Shown: positions 42,209 through 51,219 of the stretch, piece after piece | How positions within the stretch are numbered: the stretch's first letter is position 1 | How the letters are laid out: every line of letters begins with the position of its first letter | Assembly: GCA_028532905.1 (NCBI GenBank) | Contig: JAQQAM010000141.1 | Location: 1 to 54,419, forward strand | DNA: 54,419 nt | From: Spirochaetales bacterium | Lineage (GTDB): Bacteria > Spirochaetota > Spirochaetia > DSM-2461 | Reading direction: 5' to 3' | The notes under the pieces: generated by a model | Database searches by the model: none | Told to the model about the DNA's origin: nothing | Seen by the model: the letters and a program-made list of their open reading frames with translations, nothing else | Made by a program: the position numbers and the translations under genes

Positions 42209-44161
42209 GTGAACAAGTATCCCATTTTATCCGGCATCAATCATCCGGACCAGCTTAAAAGCCTGACAAACAAACAGCTTAATGAGCTGGCAGCTGAAAT
42301 CAGATCCTGTATTATACAGACAGTCAGTCAGAACGGAGGCCATCTGGCATCCAATCTGGGGGTTGTCGAACTGACCCTGGCCATGCATAAGGTTTATCTC
42401 TCTCCCCGGGACAAGTTTATCTGGGATGTGGGGCATCAGTGCTATACCCATAAACTTCTAACCGGCCGTTTTGACCAGTTTCACAGCATCCGGAAGGAAG
42501 GGGGGCTGAGCGGGTTTCCCAAGAGAGCGGAAAGCGCCCACGATATTTTTGACACGGGTCATGCCTCCACCTCCATTTCCGCCGGAATCGGTGTGCTCAC
42601 AGGGGAGCGTCTTCAGGACAGAAAATCGAAGGTCCTCTGTGTGATTGGCGACGGGGCTCTGACCGGGGGGCAGGCTCTGGAAGCCCTGAATTTCACAGGT
42701 CATATCAAAGAAGACCTTGTGGTTATTCTCAACGATAATGAGATGTCCATCGGCAGGAATGTGGGTGCCATCTCTTCCTATATGTCCCGGCTGGCGCTAA
42801 CCGGCGGGTACAGGAAATTCCGTACTATTTTTGATTCCATCGTCTCCCATATTCCCTTTGTGGGAAAATCTCTTCTCCGTTCGGTCTACCGGCTGAAAAG
42901 GGGAGTTAAGGGTGTTCTGTATAGAGAAAATCTCTTCACCGATCTGGGATTCAAATATGTGGGACCCGTCAAGGGGCATAATCTGGAACAGCTGACGGAT
43001 GTGCTGGAGCATGTCCGTGATATTGAAGGGCCAGTGCTCCTGCATGTTCTCACAACCAAGGGAAAAGGGTACAGCCCGGCAGAGGGCGATCCGTCCTCCT
43101 ATCATGGAGTGGGCCCCTTCGCTGTTGAAACAGGGAAGGTGGATCCTTCCCTTAAAACTGATCCGGATCAGGTTACAACCACTGCAGCCTTCGGCTGTGC
43201 GGTTCTGACAGAAGCTGAGAAAAACTCCAGGCTTGTGGCTGTGACAGCGGCTATGGCTTCCGGGACAGGCCTGCTTCCCTTCAGGGAGAAGTATCCGGAC
43301 CGTTTTTTTGATGTGGGCATTGCAGAAGCCCATGCCCTGACCTTTGCCGCGGGTCAGGCTGCGGCAGGTCTGAAGCCGGTGGTGGCCATATACTCTACTT
43401 TTATGCAGAGATCGGTGGATCAGCTGATTCATGACATAGCTCTGCCCGGACTGCCGGTTGTGGTCTGTATGGACCGGGCCGGCCTTGTGGGGGATGACGG
43501 AGAAACCCATCAGGGTATATTTGACATTGTTCTGTTCCGGAACATACCGAATGTCTCATTTCTGGCTCCCTTAAGTGTGAAAGAGATTGAAATGGCCATG
43601 GAATGGGCCTGTTCTTCAGATAAACCGGTTCTGATCCGCTATCCCAAGGGCGTCAGCTACAACAGCGGTGAAGAGCAGGATGCTCCCCTTGAAGAGGGGA
43701 AGGGTGTGCTTGTCAGACGCAGGGAGAAAGCCAATGTGCTTATGATCTCACTGGGCGGCCTGCTGGAAGAGGTGATTGCCGCTTCCGATATTTTGGAAGA
43801 GAAGAACATCCTCAGTGATGTGTATCATATGCGTTTTATCCGTCCCCTGGACAGAAAGTCTCTGACTGATCTGATGAGCCGGTATGAACAGATTCTTTTT
43901 GTGGAAGAGGGTATTGCCTCAGGGGGTATGGGAGAAGAGATCGCCGCTATTCTGAGGGAAGAGAAGTCGGAGGTTCTGTATACTGCCATTGGAGTTCCAT
44001 CTGAATTCCTGCCCCAGGGAACCAGGAAGCAGCTGATTAAACGATGTTCTCTGGACAGAGTTTCCCTGGCTGCGAGGATCGAAGAGGTTCAGTCTGAACT
44101 CCGCTTCAGCAAGGTTGTGGATATGGTCAGAAATGACAAGTGGAGTCCCCATAACATCTGA
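42209..44161 (+). CDS. dxs: 1-deoxy-D-xylulose-5-phosphate synthase
   Basis: 650 residues from GTG 42209 with AGAGGTG upstream. Thiamine-diphosphate enzyme joining pyruvate and glyceraldehyde 3-phosphate, first step of the MEP isoprenoid pathway. Visible: GGHLASNLGVVELT, FIWDVGHQCYTHKLLTGR, TGHASTSISAGIG, the ThDP motif GDGALTGGQALEALN..NDNEMS, the transketolase central domain (DVGIAEAHALTFAAG, YSTFMQRSVDQLIHD, HQGIFD) and a C-terminal transketolase domain (EEGIASGGMGEEI). Full length. Preceded by a terminator and so has its own promoter. Confidence 0.97.
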   Translation: MNKYPILSGINHPDQLKSLTNKQLNELAAEIRSCIIQTVSQNGGHLASNLGVVELTLAMHKVYLSPRDKFIWDVGHQCYTHKLLTGRFDQFHSIRKEGGLSGFPKRAESAHDIFDTGHASTSISAGIGVLTGERLQDRKSKVLCVIGDGALTGGQALEALNFTGHIKEDLVVILNDNEMSIGRNVGAISSYMSRLALTGGYRKFRTIFDSIVSHIPFVGKSLLRSVYRLKRGVKGVLYRENLFTDLGFKYVGPVKGHNLEQLTDVLEHVRDIEGPVLLHVLTTKGKGYSPAEGDPSSYHGVGPFAVETGKVDPSLKTDPDQVTTTAAFGCAVLTEAEKNSRLVAVTAAMASGTGLLPFREKYPDRFFDVGIAEAHALTFAAGQAAAGLKPVVAIYSTFMQRSVDQLIHDIALPGLPVVVCMDRAGLVGDDGETHQGIFDIVLFRNIPNVSFLAPLSVKEIEMAMEWACSSDKPVLIRYPKGVSYNSGEEQDAPLEEGKGVLVRRREKANVLMISLGGLLEEVIAASDILEEKNILSDVYHMRFIRPLDRKSLTDLMSRYEQILFVEEGIASGGMGEEIAAILREEKSEVLYTAIGVPSEFLPQGTRKQLIKRCSLDRVSLAARIEEVQSELRFSKVVDMVRNDKWSPHNI

Positions 44162-44170
44162 TCAGAGCTT

Positions 44171-44237
44171 GGGGCCCTAAGGACTGAGTCCTCCTTCAGT
44201 TCAAGCTGATGCCCCGCCCTTTTAAGGCGGTCAGAGA
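44171..44237 (+). other. Compact foldable element after dxs
   Basis: GGGGC (44171-44175) can pair with GCCCC (44211-44215), enclosing GGAC-TGA-GTCC (44181-44191) and TCAG-TTCAAG-CTGA (44196-44209), a three-way-junction-like fold; then CCGCC-N7-GGCGG (44214-44232). No T-run on either strand, so it is not a simple terminator. May be chance. Confidence 0.3.
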
Positions 44238-44259
44238 CTTGAAGGAACAGTTTCAGGAT

Positions 44260-45888
44260 TTATAATCTTTGAAAGACGGCAGCATAGATCTGCCGGTCCA
44301 GTGTATTTCCCAAGTCAAAATCATCAAAGTCTTTCAGTATGGCCTTCACCAGATTTTCCGGATTCGAGGATTCATGGTTACCCAGCACTCTGTACAGTGA
44401 TTTCTGGCCGTAAATATCTCCTGATACAGCCAGTTCCCGGTCTGTTAGACTGCAGGAGACAAGAATAATTCTGTCTCCCGGTTCTGTGCTTATTCTGAAT
44501 GGTTTGCCGTCTTCCTTGGTCAGGGCTTTGATTCCCAGCCCCCGGGAAAAGGTTGCCGGTTTCTCGGCAGAACGGATGGGAACGATTTTGGAGCTCCCTT
44601 TTTTCTGCATATACAATCTGACCGAACCGGCTGTTCCGCAGAGGATTTCATTATTCAGAAAGTAGAGGTAGGCCGCAGAGATTCCCCTTTCCGGGGACTG
44701 ATTGGCCTGATACAGTTCATTGTTCAGGGAGTTGAACAGAAGAGCCGGCTTTTCCTGTCTCAGTTTATGAAAGGATTCCTGCAGATAGAGCAGGGGAATC
44801 AGAGGCTCATTGGTCAGGTTTTCTGCAAACAGGAGAGAAGAACTCCTATTCCAGGATGCCAGAGCGGGCCATTCGTTGCCTTCTGCCACAAGCTGTTGAT
44901 ATCCTGTCCACTCATCCGGCAGATTCAGAGTGTTTCCTGAGCTTTTCAGCAGACGGCGGGAACATTCCAGGCTGTAACCGGGGATGGATCTGATCTCTTC
45001 AATTTCTTCATCCTTTTTCTGAATGAAATCTTCCAGTTTCTCTTTCTGAGCCTCTTCGTCTTCGATCATTCGGGTCAGAATCCGTCCTCTGTCCTGTTCT
45101 TTTCTGAATCGCCGCTGGGTCAGAGAGAGGGACAGCAAAAACTGCCAGGGTACCATCAGTGCGGGAAGGAGATAGTAGACATTGTCCAGATAGGATGTAA
45201 TGTGGTTAAAGCCCGAACTGAACAGGGTCCAGAGTACGGCACCGGTCAAAGGAACAAGAAGTAACATTCCTGCAATTCCGGAGCGGTCGCTTTTTCTCTG
45301 AAAAGAGAGAAGACTGTTCACCAGGGTATCCAGAATCAGGGCTGTTGCCAACAGAGGTACAGGCCAGGGGTTTTTGATCAGTCCCGGAAAATGCCCTGAA
45401 AGAAGGGTGACAATCAGGGTCGCCGACAGGAGTAGGGAGGTCACTATGTAGGACCAGAATTTCGTCCTGTGGTACAAAGCCTTCCGGGCCCACTCCCTGA
45501 AGAGCTGGTAATACACCAGCAGCAGGAGTGAAGAGACCATGGAGGCAGACCAGAATTCCGGCGGCAGATTCACCAGGGGACTCCAGAAGGGGACAGTGTA
45601 AACGGCTCCTGCCGTCAGAGCCGACAGTGAGTGGAAGAGGTAGGATTTATCCCTTGTCTGAAGCAGAAAAAACAGAAAACTCAGGACAAAAAACAGAATT
45701 CCGTATGCTATGGCAGCCATAAACAGCAGCCCGGACTGATTCAGTAAAACAGGAATCTTCAGCTGACTCAGGGACTGCAGGTTCAATTCATAGATAAAGT
45801 CTCCGTATTCCGCGGCAGAAAGGAACCGACAGGAGGCCAGAAAGGGCAGAGGCAGTACTGATAAGATCAATAATTTATTTTTTTTCAT
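44260..45888 (-). CDS. 7-TM membrane protein with degenerate SpoIIE-like C-terminal domain
   Basis: 542 residues. Starts with a signal-like helix containing LASC (possible lipobox, Cys20). About seven transmembrane helices between residues ~55 and 265 recall 7TMR-DISM sensors. A charged coiled coil follows (~270-305, EEAQKEKLEDFIQKKDEEIEE). The C-terminal ~220 residues look like a PP2C/SpoIIE phosphatase fold (GISAAYLYF, GTAGSVRLYM, GLGIKALTKEDG, EPGDRIILVSCSLTD), but the metal-binding Asp-Gly motifs are not evident. It may be a pseudo-phosphatase or a diverged regulator. Partner unknown. TATAAT lies 12 bases before the ATG. Confidence 0.65.
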   Translation of the reverse strand: MKKNKLLILSVLPLPFLASCRFLSAAEYGDFIYELNLQSLSQLKIPVLLNQSGLLFMAAIAYGILFFVLSFLFFLLQTRDKSYLFHSLSALTAGAVYTVPFWSPLVNLPPEFWSASMVSSLLLLVYYQLFREWARKALYHRTKFWSYIVTSLLLSATLIVTLLSGHFPGLIKNPWPVPLLATALILDTLVNSLLSFQRKSDRSGIAGMLLLVPLTGAVLWTLFSSGFNHITSYLDNVYYLLPALMVPWQFLLSLSLTQRRFRKEQDRGRILTRMIEDEEAQKEKLEDFIQKKDEEIEEIRSIPGYSLECSRRLLKSSGNTLNLPDEWTGYQQLVAEGNEWPALASWNRSSSLLFAENLTNEPLIPLLYLQESFHKLRQEKPALLFNSLNNELYQANQSPERGISAAYLYFLNNEILCGTAGSVRLYMQKKGSSKIVPIRSAEKPATFSRGLGIKALTKEDGKPFRISTEPGDRIILVSCSLTDRELAVSGDIYGQKSLYRVLGNHESSNPENLVKAILKDFDDFDLGNTLDRQIYAAVFQRL

Positions 45889-45900
45889 TCTCTTTCGTCA

Positions 45901-45906
45901 ATTATA
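45901..45906 (-). promoter_or_regulatory. -10 box of the 7-TM gene
   Basis: Minus-strand TATAAT 12 bases from the ATG, giving a leader of only about 6 bases (AAAGAGA next to the ATG). No clear -35. Confidence 0.45.
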
Positions 45907-46166
45907 GCGTATGGGTCTATGTTCTATATCGACAATTTTACACAAAAAATATATAGTAATCGGAATTGGAACCGGAAATATAGTAAATATGCGGTTACAT
46001 TTACAGGAGCAGCCCCTAAACGGCGCCTCCAGGCTGGATGAATTTCAATAACACTGGTCTGCCTGATAAGAAAGTCATTACTTTATACAGGTGAGATCTT
46101 TTAATACGATTTATAATTCCGACCGGACAAAATAATATGCTACAAAATGTGTGAGATAAAAACCAA
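45907..46166 (+). other. AT-rich leader region before the DEAD-box gene
   Basis: Long non-coding gap with several promoter-like boxes. The best pair is TTTATA at 46083-46088 and TACGAT at 46106-46111 (17-base spacer). A local GC-rich patch near 46010-46035 (GGCGCC core) could fold. The ATG at 46167 has only a weak GAG ribosome site. Long structured leaders are common for cold-inducible helicase genes. Confidence 0.35.
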
Positions 46167-48032
46167 ATGAAATTTAGCGAATTCGAATTTAACGAAAATA
46201 TCCAGAAGGGTATTGAGAGTGCAGGGTTTGAAAACTGCATGCCCGTACAGGAACAGACCTTCCGTACGATTATGGACAATAAGGATGTATTTGCCCAGTC
46301 ACAGACGGGAACAGGAAAAACAGCAGCATTTCTTATTTCAATTTTCCAGCTTCTGACAGAAGATAAACATTTCAAGGGTCAGAAGGCTTTAATCATCTGC
46401 CCCACAAGAGAACTGGTTGTTCAGATTGAGAAAGAGGCAAAGATTCTGGGACAGCATATGGACTTCAGAATCGGCAGTTTCTACGGCGGTGTCGGTTACA
46501 ATGAACAGGAAAGAATCCTGGAAGAGGGCTGTGATATTCTGATCGGTACTCCCGGACGTCTGATTGACTTCAGCAAGTCTGGAAAAATCAGATTCTCTGA
46601 AATGGGAATACTGGTTATTGATGAAGCGGACCGGCTCTTTGATATGGGATTCCTTCCCGATCTCAGAAAGATTCTGAGTAAAATGCCCGCGGCAGATGTG
46701 AGAAGAACCATGCTGTTTTCAGCAACCCTCAATGCCAAAGTGGGAAATCTGGCCTGGGAATATATGAATGAACCCGGTGAGATTGTCATTGAGCCCGAGC
46801 AGGTGACTGTGGAAGCCATCACTCAGGAACTCTACCATGTGAGTACAGATGAAAAGATGAGCCTTCTTCTGGGTATCCTGAAAAGGGACAATCCGGAAAC
46901 GGCCATTGTTTTTGCCAATACCAAGCATGTTACCTATGAAGTGGCCAAACGTCTGGAACACAACGGCTACCATGCCAAATGTCTTATGGGAGACCTTCCC
47001 CAGAAAAAGAGACTGAAAATTGTGGAAGAAGCCAAAGCCGGAAAAACTCCTTTTCTGGTGGCCACCGATGTAGCGGCAAGAGGTCTGCACATTAATGACC
47101 TGGCCATGGTTGTGAATTACGATGTCCCCACCGATGCGGAAAGTTATGTGCACCGTATCGGAAGAACGGCCCGTGCCGGAAAAACCGGTAAAGCCGTTAC
47201 ACTGGCCTGTGAAAAATTCGTTTACGGTCTGCCGGCCATCGAAAAGCTGACGGGACAGAAAATTCCTGTTTCCTGGGCGGAAGAAGATCTTATGGCCGAA
47301 GACAAGAGTGAAGGCATGCGTTTCCACTTTGATAAAAGAGCCGGAGCTCCCGGTGATTATCAGGGCAGACGGGACGGCAGAGGCCGCCAGGGCGGAAACC
47401 GGGGCGGTCAGAACAGAAAATACAGCGGCGGGAACAAAAGACCTCTGGATGCCAGAGCTGCCAGAGTGCAGAATGCCGTTATGGCTGTTTCAGGCTCCAT
47501 GGACTCTGTGGAAGAGGAACTCAGGAAAGGGCAGCGCAGCTCCGGCGGCGGTAACCGCAAGAAAAAATCCGGTTACAAAGGCCAGAGAGCTACGGACAAC
47601 CGCAGCAGAAACAGAAGTGAACACAGAGCCCCTGCCAGTCTTCCCATGGAAAGAGTCAGCAGCAAGAACAGTATTGAAGACAGACTGGCTTACTACAAGG
47701 CCAAATACGGTGAAGACTTCCAGGCTGATGAAAAAACTTTGAAAGCCGACAAGACCGGTGCCGGAAAATCTTCCGGTTCGTCCAGAAAGGGCGGTTCCGG
47801 AAAGAAAGGCGGTTCCGGCAAGAACAAGAATAAGATCTATCAGGGCGGAAAGAAATCCGGATACACCGGTAACAAACAGGGCGGAAAGTCCGGTGCAGGG
47901 TCAAAACCGGCAGGACAGAAAAAATCTGCTCCCAAAGCCAATGCCGTACCCCGTAAAGAGGCACCCCGTAAAGAGGCACCCAAAGCAGCTCCGAAGAAAA
48001 AGGGATTACTCTCCAGACTCTTCGGCAAGTGA
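46167..48032 (+). CDS. DEAD-box ATP-dependent RNA helicase with long basic tail
   Basis: 621 residues. Helicase core residues ~1-375: Q motif (FENCMPVQEQTF), motif I AQSQTGTGKT, Ia PTRELVVQ, GTPGRL, motif II DEADRLFDMGF, motif III SAT, IV-VI (IVFANTKH, ATDVAARGLHI, HRIGRTARAG). The remaining ~245 residues are disordered, rich in Gly, Arg, Lys and Ser, with RGG-like runs (GRRDGRGRQGGNRGG) and near-repeats (KGGSGKKGGSGK; a 15-base unit encoding RKEAP twice at 47951-47980). Such tails bind RNA and drive condensates. RhlE/RhlB/CsdA-like role in ribosome assembly or RNA decay; the subtype cannot be fixed. Ends before a strong terminator. Confidence 0.93.
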   Translation: MKFSEFEFNENIQKGIESAGFENCMPVQEQTFRTIMDNKDVFAQSQTGTGKTAAFLISIFQLLTEDKHFKGQKALIICPTRELVVQIEKEAKILGQHMDFRIGSFYGGVGYNEQERILEEGCDILIGTPGRLIDFSKSGKIRFSEMGILVIDEADRLFDMGFLPDLRKILSKMPAADVRRTMLFSATLNAKVGNLAWEYMNEPGEIVIEPEQVTVEAITQELYHVSTDEKMSLLLGILKRDNPETAIVFANTKHVTYEVAKRLEHNGYHAKCLMGDLPQKKRLKIVEEAKAGKTPFLVATDVAARGLHINDLAMVVNYDVPTDAESYVHRIGRTARAGKTGKAVTLACEKFVYGLPAIEKLTGQKIPVSWAEEDLMAEDKSEGMRFHFDKRAGAPGDYQGRRDGRGRQGGNRGGQNRKYSGGNKRPLDARAARVQNAVMAVSGSMDSVEEELRKGQRSSGGGNRKKKSGYKGQRATDNRSRNRSEHRAPASLPMERVSSKNSIEDRLAYYKAKYGEDFQADEKTLKADKTGAGKSSGSSRKGGSGKKGGSGKNKNKIYQGGKKSGYTGNKQGGKSGAGSKPAGQKKSAPKANAVPRKEAPRKEAPKAAPKKKGLLSRLFGK

Positions 48033-48059
48033 TGATTGTCTGAATAATTATGATTGCAT

Positions 48060-48090
48060 GGTCCGTCCTTCAGAGGCGGGCCTTTTTTTT
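48060..48090 (+). terminator. Terminator after the helicase gene
   Basis: Stem GGTCCGTC / GGCGGGCC (two G-U pairs) with a short loop and eight T residues. Confidence 0.9.
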
Positions 48091-48130
48091 GCAGCTGATT
48101 GTAAGACGGTCCTTTGATATTGCGCTTTAG

Positions 48131-48907
48131 TCATTCCAGAATGAGACAGGTCGCCATACGGCCGGCGCTTTTACCTTCCCGTCTCCAGGAGGAGAGCTCT
48201 GTATGGCAGCAGCTGCACAAGCCGCTCCCTTCCATTTGAGACTCTTCCATTCCCCTTGAGGCGAGCTGCAGAAAAACGGCTTTCTCCAGACTGAAACGCC
48301 AGTGTGCCTCTCCGTCAGGGGTGAAGGCTGCTGTGGTTTCCGGATAGGCACTGGTCATGGCCTGATATACAGGAGCATCCACCTGATTACAGCAGGCATC
48401 GATCACCGGACCTGCTGCTGCCAGAATCCTGTGGATTGAACAGCCGGCTTCCCCGGTCATCCTGTCCAGAACCGCCGGGACTATTCCTGCCGCGGCTCCC
48501 CGCCAGCCGGCATGAATCAGTGCTCCGATGTGCTGCTCTGTGTCATACAGGATGACCGGAAGACAGTCGGCGGTGAAGATCATCCCCTGAAGCCCGGCTT
48601 CCCCCAGGATCAGAGCATCCGTTTCTGCCGCTGCCGTTTCTGCCGAGAGAGCTCCCCGGCCTCTGTCTTGTCTGCTGCACAAAAGAGAACTGTTTCCATG
48701 TACCTGGTCGGCACAGATCCAGTCCCTTTCTGAAATGCCGGCTGCCATAGACAGTTGTCTGCGGTTTTCCAGTATTGTGGCCTGTGAATCACTGCCGGGG
48801 GCATGAAGTGCTGTATTTACTCCTGCTGCTGTGAAGGCTGTGACGCCTGCATCGTTCAGAATGTTCCAGCGGTAGAAAGTGAAATGTCCCTTTTTCTGCA
48901 GGGTCAC
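48131..48907 (-). CDS. pgeF: PgeF/YfiH family protein (peptidoglycan editing factor, laccase-domain)
   Basis: 258 residues. Family signature residues of the Cu/Zn-type site: His in ICADQVHGN, Cys in FTADCLPVILYD and His in ALIHAGWRGAAAG. Members act as purine nucleoside phosphorylase/adenosine deaminase-like enzymes (LACC1 group) or as a factor preventing L-Ser misincorporation into peptidoglycan in E. coli. Three-base gap after the CDF transporter gene; last gene of the seven-gene operon. Full length. Confidence 0.93.
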   Translation of the reverse strand: MTLQKKGHFTFYRWNILNDAGVTAFTAAGVNTALHAPGSDSQATILENRRQLSMAAGISERDWICADQVHGNSSLLCSRQDRGRGALSAETAAAETDALILGEAGLQGMIFTADCLPVILYDTEQHIGALIHAGWRGAAAGIVPAVLDRMTGEAGCSIHRILAAAGPVIDACCNQVDAPVYQAMTSAYPETTAAFTPDGEAHWRFSLEKAVFLQLASRGMEESQMEGSGLCSCCHTELSSWRREGKSAGRMATCLILE

Positions 48908-48910
48908 TGT

Positions 48911-49897
48911 TTATTTCCCTTCTTCGTCAACGTCAACGTCAATATCAGCATTCTCGTCAACATTAACATCATTGGGAGTGAGGCCGTACTGTTCTTCCGA
49001 TTCTACATTCCCCTCGGGTTCAACATGAACCATGATATCGAAGATGGCGTCGGGTAGGGCTTTTTTGATATTCTCCTCCACCTGAACAGCAATGCTGTGG
49101 GCAGCAGTGAGGCTCAGAGATCCGGAGACTTCAATATCCAGATCAATATCGTAGAGCATATTCAGTTTCCGAATTCTGGCTCTGTGGGGGTTCAGAACGC
49201 CTTCTGTTTCGGTTGCCGCTTTAAAGACAGTACAATAGACACTCTGATCGCTGACGCTGTCCATCAGCTCCGTACTGGTCTCCATAAAAAGAGAATAGGC
49301 GCTTTTCAGAATCCAGAGGCTCAGAAGAAGCCCTGTAATACTGTCTATCACAGGCATTTTGAAATAATAGGTTCCTCCCAGACCGATAAATACAGCCAGG
49401 GACAGAAATATATCATTCCGCATGTTCTGGGCATCTGCAACCAGCATGGAACTTTTTGTTTTTCTTCCGGCATTGTATTTATCCAGTGCCAGCAGAAGCT
49501 TCATTACAATGGAGACTCCTGTTGCCAGTAAGGCCCATTTTCCGGGCATTTCTCTTTGTGCGTCGGATATAAGGCTTTGTACCGCAGTGATCAGAAGCTG
49601 GGCTCCGGCAAAGAATATAAAGAAAGAGAGAGCCTTTGTGGCAATGGCTTCGGCCCGGGCGTGTCCCCAGGGGTGTTCCTTATCCGGGGGCTCGCTGATT
49701 ATGGCAGAGGTCAGCAATGTGATCAGAGACGTGACTATATCGGTTGCCGAATCAATACCGTCGGCAATGACCGCCATGGAACCCGAGAGCAATCCCACAA
49801 TAATCTTTAACAGAGCCAGAAGGGCATTGCCGATGATTCCCCTCCAGGAGGCTCTCCGGATGATTGTTATTCTCTGGTCAGCGGGGGAGTTCTTCAT
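48911..49897 (-). CDS. Cation diffusion facilitator (CDF) metal transporter
   Basis: 328 residues, six transmembrane helices and a cytoplasmic domain. TM2 has ADGIDSATDIVTS (metal Asp pair), followed by HPWGHARAEAIA. The TM5 site reads ADAQNMRND, where zinc-type CDFs have D-x-x-H-x-x-x-D; the His is Asn. This argues against a plain Zn exporter and allows Mn or Fe. The extreme C-terminus is an acidic run (NADIDVDVDEEGK) from a gtcaac-rich repeat, perhaps a metal-gathering tail. Overlaps pgl by ATGA. Metal specificity not provable by eye. Confidence 0.9.
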   Translation of the reverse strand: MKNSPADQRITIIRRASWRGIIGNALLALLKIIVGLLSGSMAVIADGIDSATDIVTSLITLLTSAIISEPPDKEHPWGHARAEAIATKALSFFIFFAGAQLLITAVQSLISDAQREMPGKWALLATGVSIVMKLLLALDKYNAGRKTKSSMLVADAQNMRNDIFLSLAVFIGLGGTYYFKMPVIDSITGLLLSLWILKSAYSLFMETSTELMDSVSDQSVYCTVFKAATETEGVLNPHRARIRKLNMLYDIDLDIEVSGSLSLTAAHSIAVQVEENIKKALPDAIFDIMVHVEPEGNVESEEQYGLTPNDVNVDENADIDVDVDEEGK

Positions 49898-50643
49898 TTT
49901 GAAAAATACCAGTAGGCCCTGCCGCAGGCAGGTTTGATCAGCTGTACAGGATATTCAGGTTCCCTGCCTTTCTCACCGGGACGAAGTACCCTGTCCATAA
50001 TGTCTTTTTTCTCGTTTCCCCCCTTCAGCAGAAAGAGGAGGTGCTCGCTGTGGTTCAGAGCCGGAACGGTCATGGTCACTCTTCTGTGATAGGGTTCCAG
50101 GGGGCCTTCGGCGGCTGTTGCCAATGCCAGTCTGCGTTTCTCCGCCACTTCGGGATATCCGGGAAAAAGAGAGGCTGTGTGGCCGTCGGGTCCCATCCCC
50201 AGAAGGACAAGGTCAAAACAGTTGTTTTTATCCAGGTAATTTTTAATCTGCTTATGATAATCCAGGGCTGCCTCATCCGGAGAGAGAGTCTGATTCACCT
50301 TGTAGATATTCCTGTTTTTGTGGGGAATACGGGAGAGGAAACTCTCTTCAACCATCCTGTAGTTGCTGTGGGCATGATCTTCGGGAACACAGCGTTCGTC
50401 TCCGATGAAAAAATCAACATGCTCCCAGTTGAAGTCTCCCTGATTATCTGCCAGATAGCGGTATACACCGGCGGGTGTACTCCCCCCTGACAGGACTATG
50501 GAGGCTCTTTTCTTATGAACCAGAGCCAGTTTCAGAATAGCGTAAATGTGTTCTGCCGCCTGACGGCAGAAATCGTCGTAGTTATTAAATATAAGGGCTC
50601 CTGCCACAATTCTCTCCCATGTTAAAAAATCGGTTGCTTCCAC
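49894..50643 (-). CDS. pgl: 6-phosphogluconolactonase
   Basis: 249 residues, DevB/SOL type. Hydrolyses 6-phosphogluconolactone in the oxidative pentose phosphate pathway. SIVLSGGSTPAGVYR (phosphate loop), FFIGDERCVPEDHAHSNYRM (read FFIGDERCVPEDH and AHSNYRM) and LGMGPDGHTASLFPG are diagnostic. Normal length. Lies 18 bases after luxS and overlaps the CDF gene. No zwf or gnd nearby. Confidence 0.95.
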   Translation of the reverse strand: MEATDFLTWERIVAGALIFNNYDDFCRQAAEHIYAILKLALVHKKRASIVLSGGSTPAGVYRYLADNQGDFNWEHVDFFIGDERCVPEDHAHSNYRMVEESFLSRIPHKNRNIYKVNQTLSPDEAALDYHKQIKNYLDKNNCFDLVLLGMGPDGHTASLFPGYPEVAEKRRLALATAAEGPLEPYHRRVTMTVPALNHSEHLLFLLKGGNEKKDIMDRVLRPGEKGREPEYPVQLIKPACGRAYWYFSK

Positions 50644-50661
50644 ATACCCGTATCCCCGCTG

Positions 50662-51141
50662 TTATTCAGGGTAGTTCAGATTCTCATCTCCCATCTGATT
50701 CAGAACTTCAGAAAGAAACTTTCTGGATTCCCATGCGGCTATATCCAGGTTCTGGTCCAGGTAGTTTCCGCAGTCTCTGGCGGCTGCTCCGGGAATCTCC
50801 CCTTTGAAATCCACAACAAACTGAAACATTCTCCGCACCAGATTAACTATCTGGGATGACTGCAGGTCTCCTTTCAGCAGCAGGTAACAGCCTGTCCGGC
50901 ATCCCATGGGACCGAAATAGATAACCCGGTCTTTCCACTCGGGATCATTTCTCAGAAAAGTGGCTCCCAGATGCTCCAGGGTATGGAGGGGGGCATTGTC
51001 CATGACCGGTTCCCTATTGGGTTCCTTCATACGGATATCAAAGGTGGTCACCGTGTCTCCGCCTACCGCATCTTTTCTGGATACATATATACCTCTGAGC
51101 AGGTCATTGTGATTGACTGTAAAACTGGGGATCTTGTCCAT
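50662..51141 (-). CDS. luxS: S-ribosylhomocysteine lyase (LuxS)
   Basis: 159 residues from ATG 51141, which has GAGGAG close upstream; a longer frame to 51201 is rejected. Metal site HTLEH (His53, Glu56, His57), catalytic Cys81 in MGCRTGC, and a metal His/Cys region near residue 125 (AARDCGNY). Splits S-ribosylhomocysteine into homocysteine and DPD, the AI-2 precursor. Follows mtnN, which makes its substrate. Confidence 0.97.
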   Translation of the reverse strand: MDKIPSFTVNHNDLLRGIYVSRKDAVGGDTVTTFDIRMKEPNREPVMDNAPLHTLEHLGATFLRNDPEWKDRVIYFGPMGCRTGCYLLLKGDLQSSQIVNLVRRMFQFVVDFKGEIPGAAARDCGNYLDQNLDIAAWESRKFLSEVLNQMGDENLNYPE

Positions 51142-51219
51142 ATTCTCTCCTCTTCTCCGGAATAGCAGTCCAGGCCGTTTACAGAAACCTGTACTGTTCA
51201 TTCGATTCTCATTATTTGT

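Noticed and set aside
48905-48960. gtcaac repeats as a CRISPR-like or VNTR locus
   Set aside because: In-frame coding repeat for the acidic tail of the CDF transporter, only a few irregular units.
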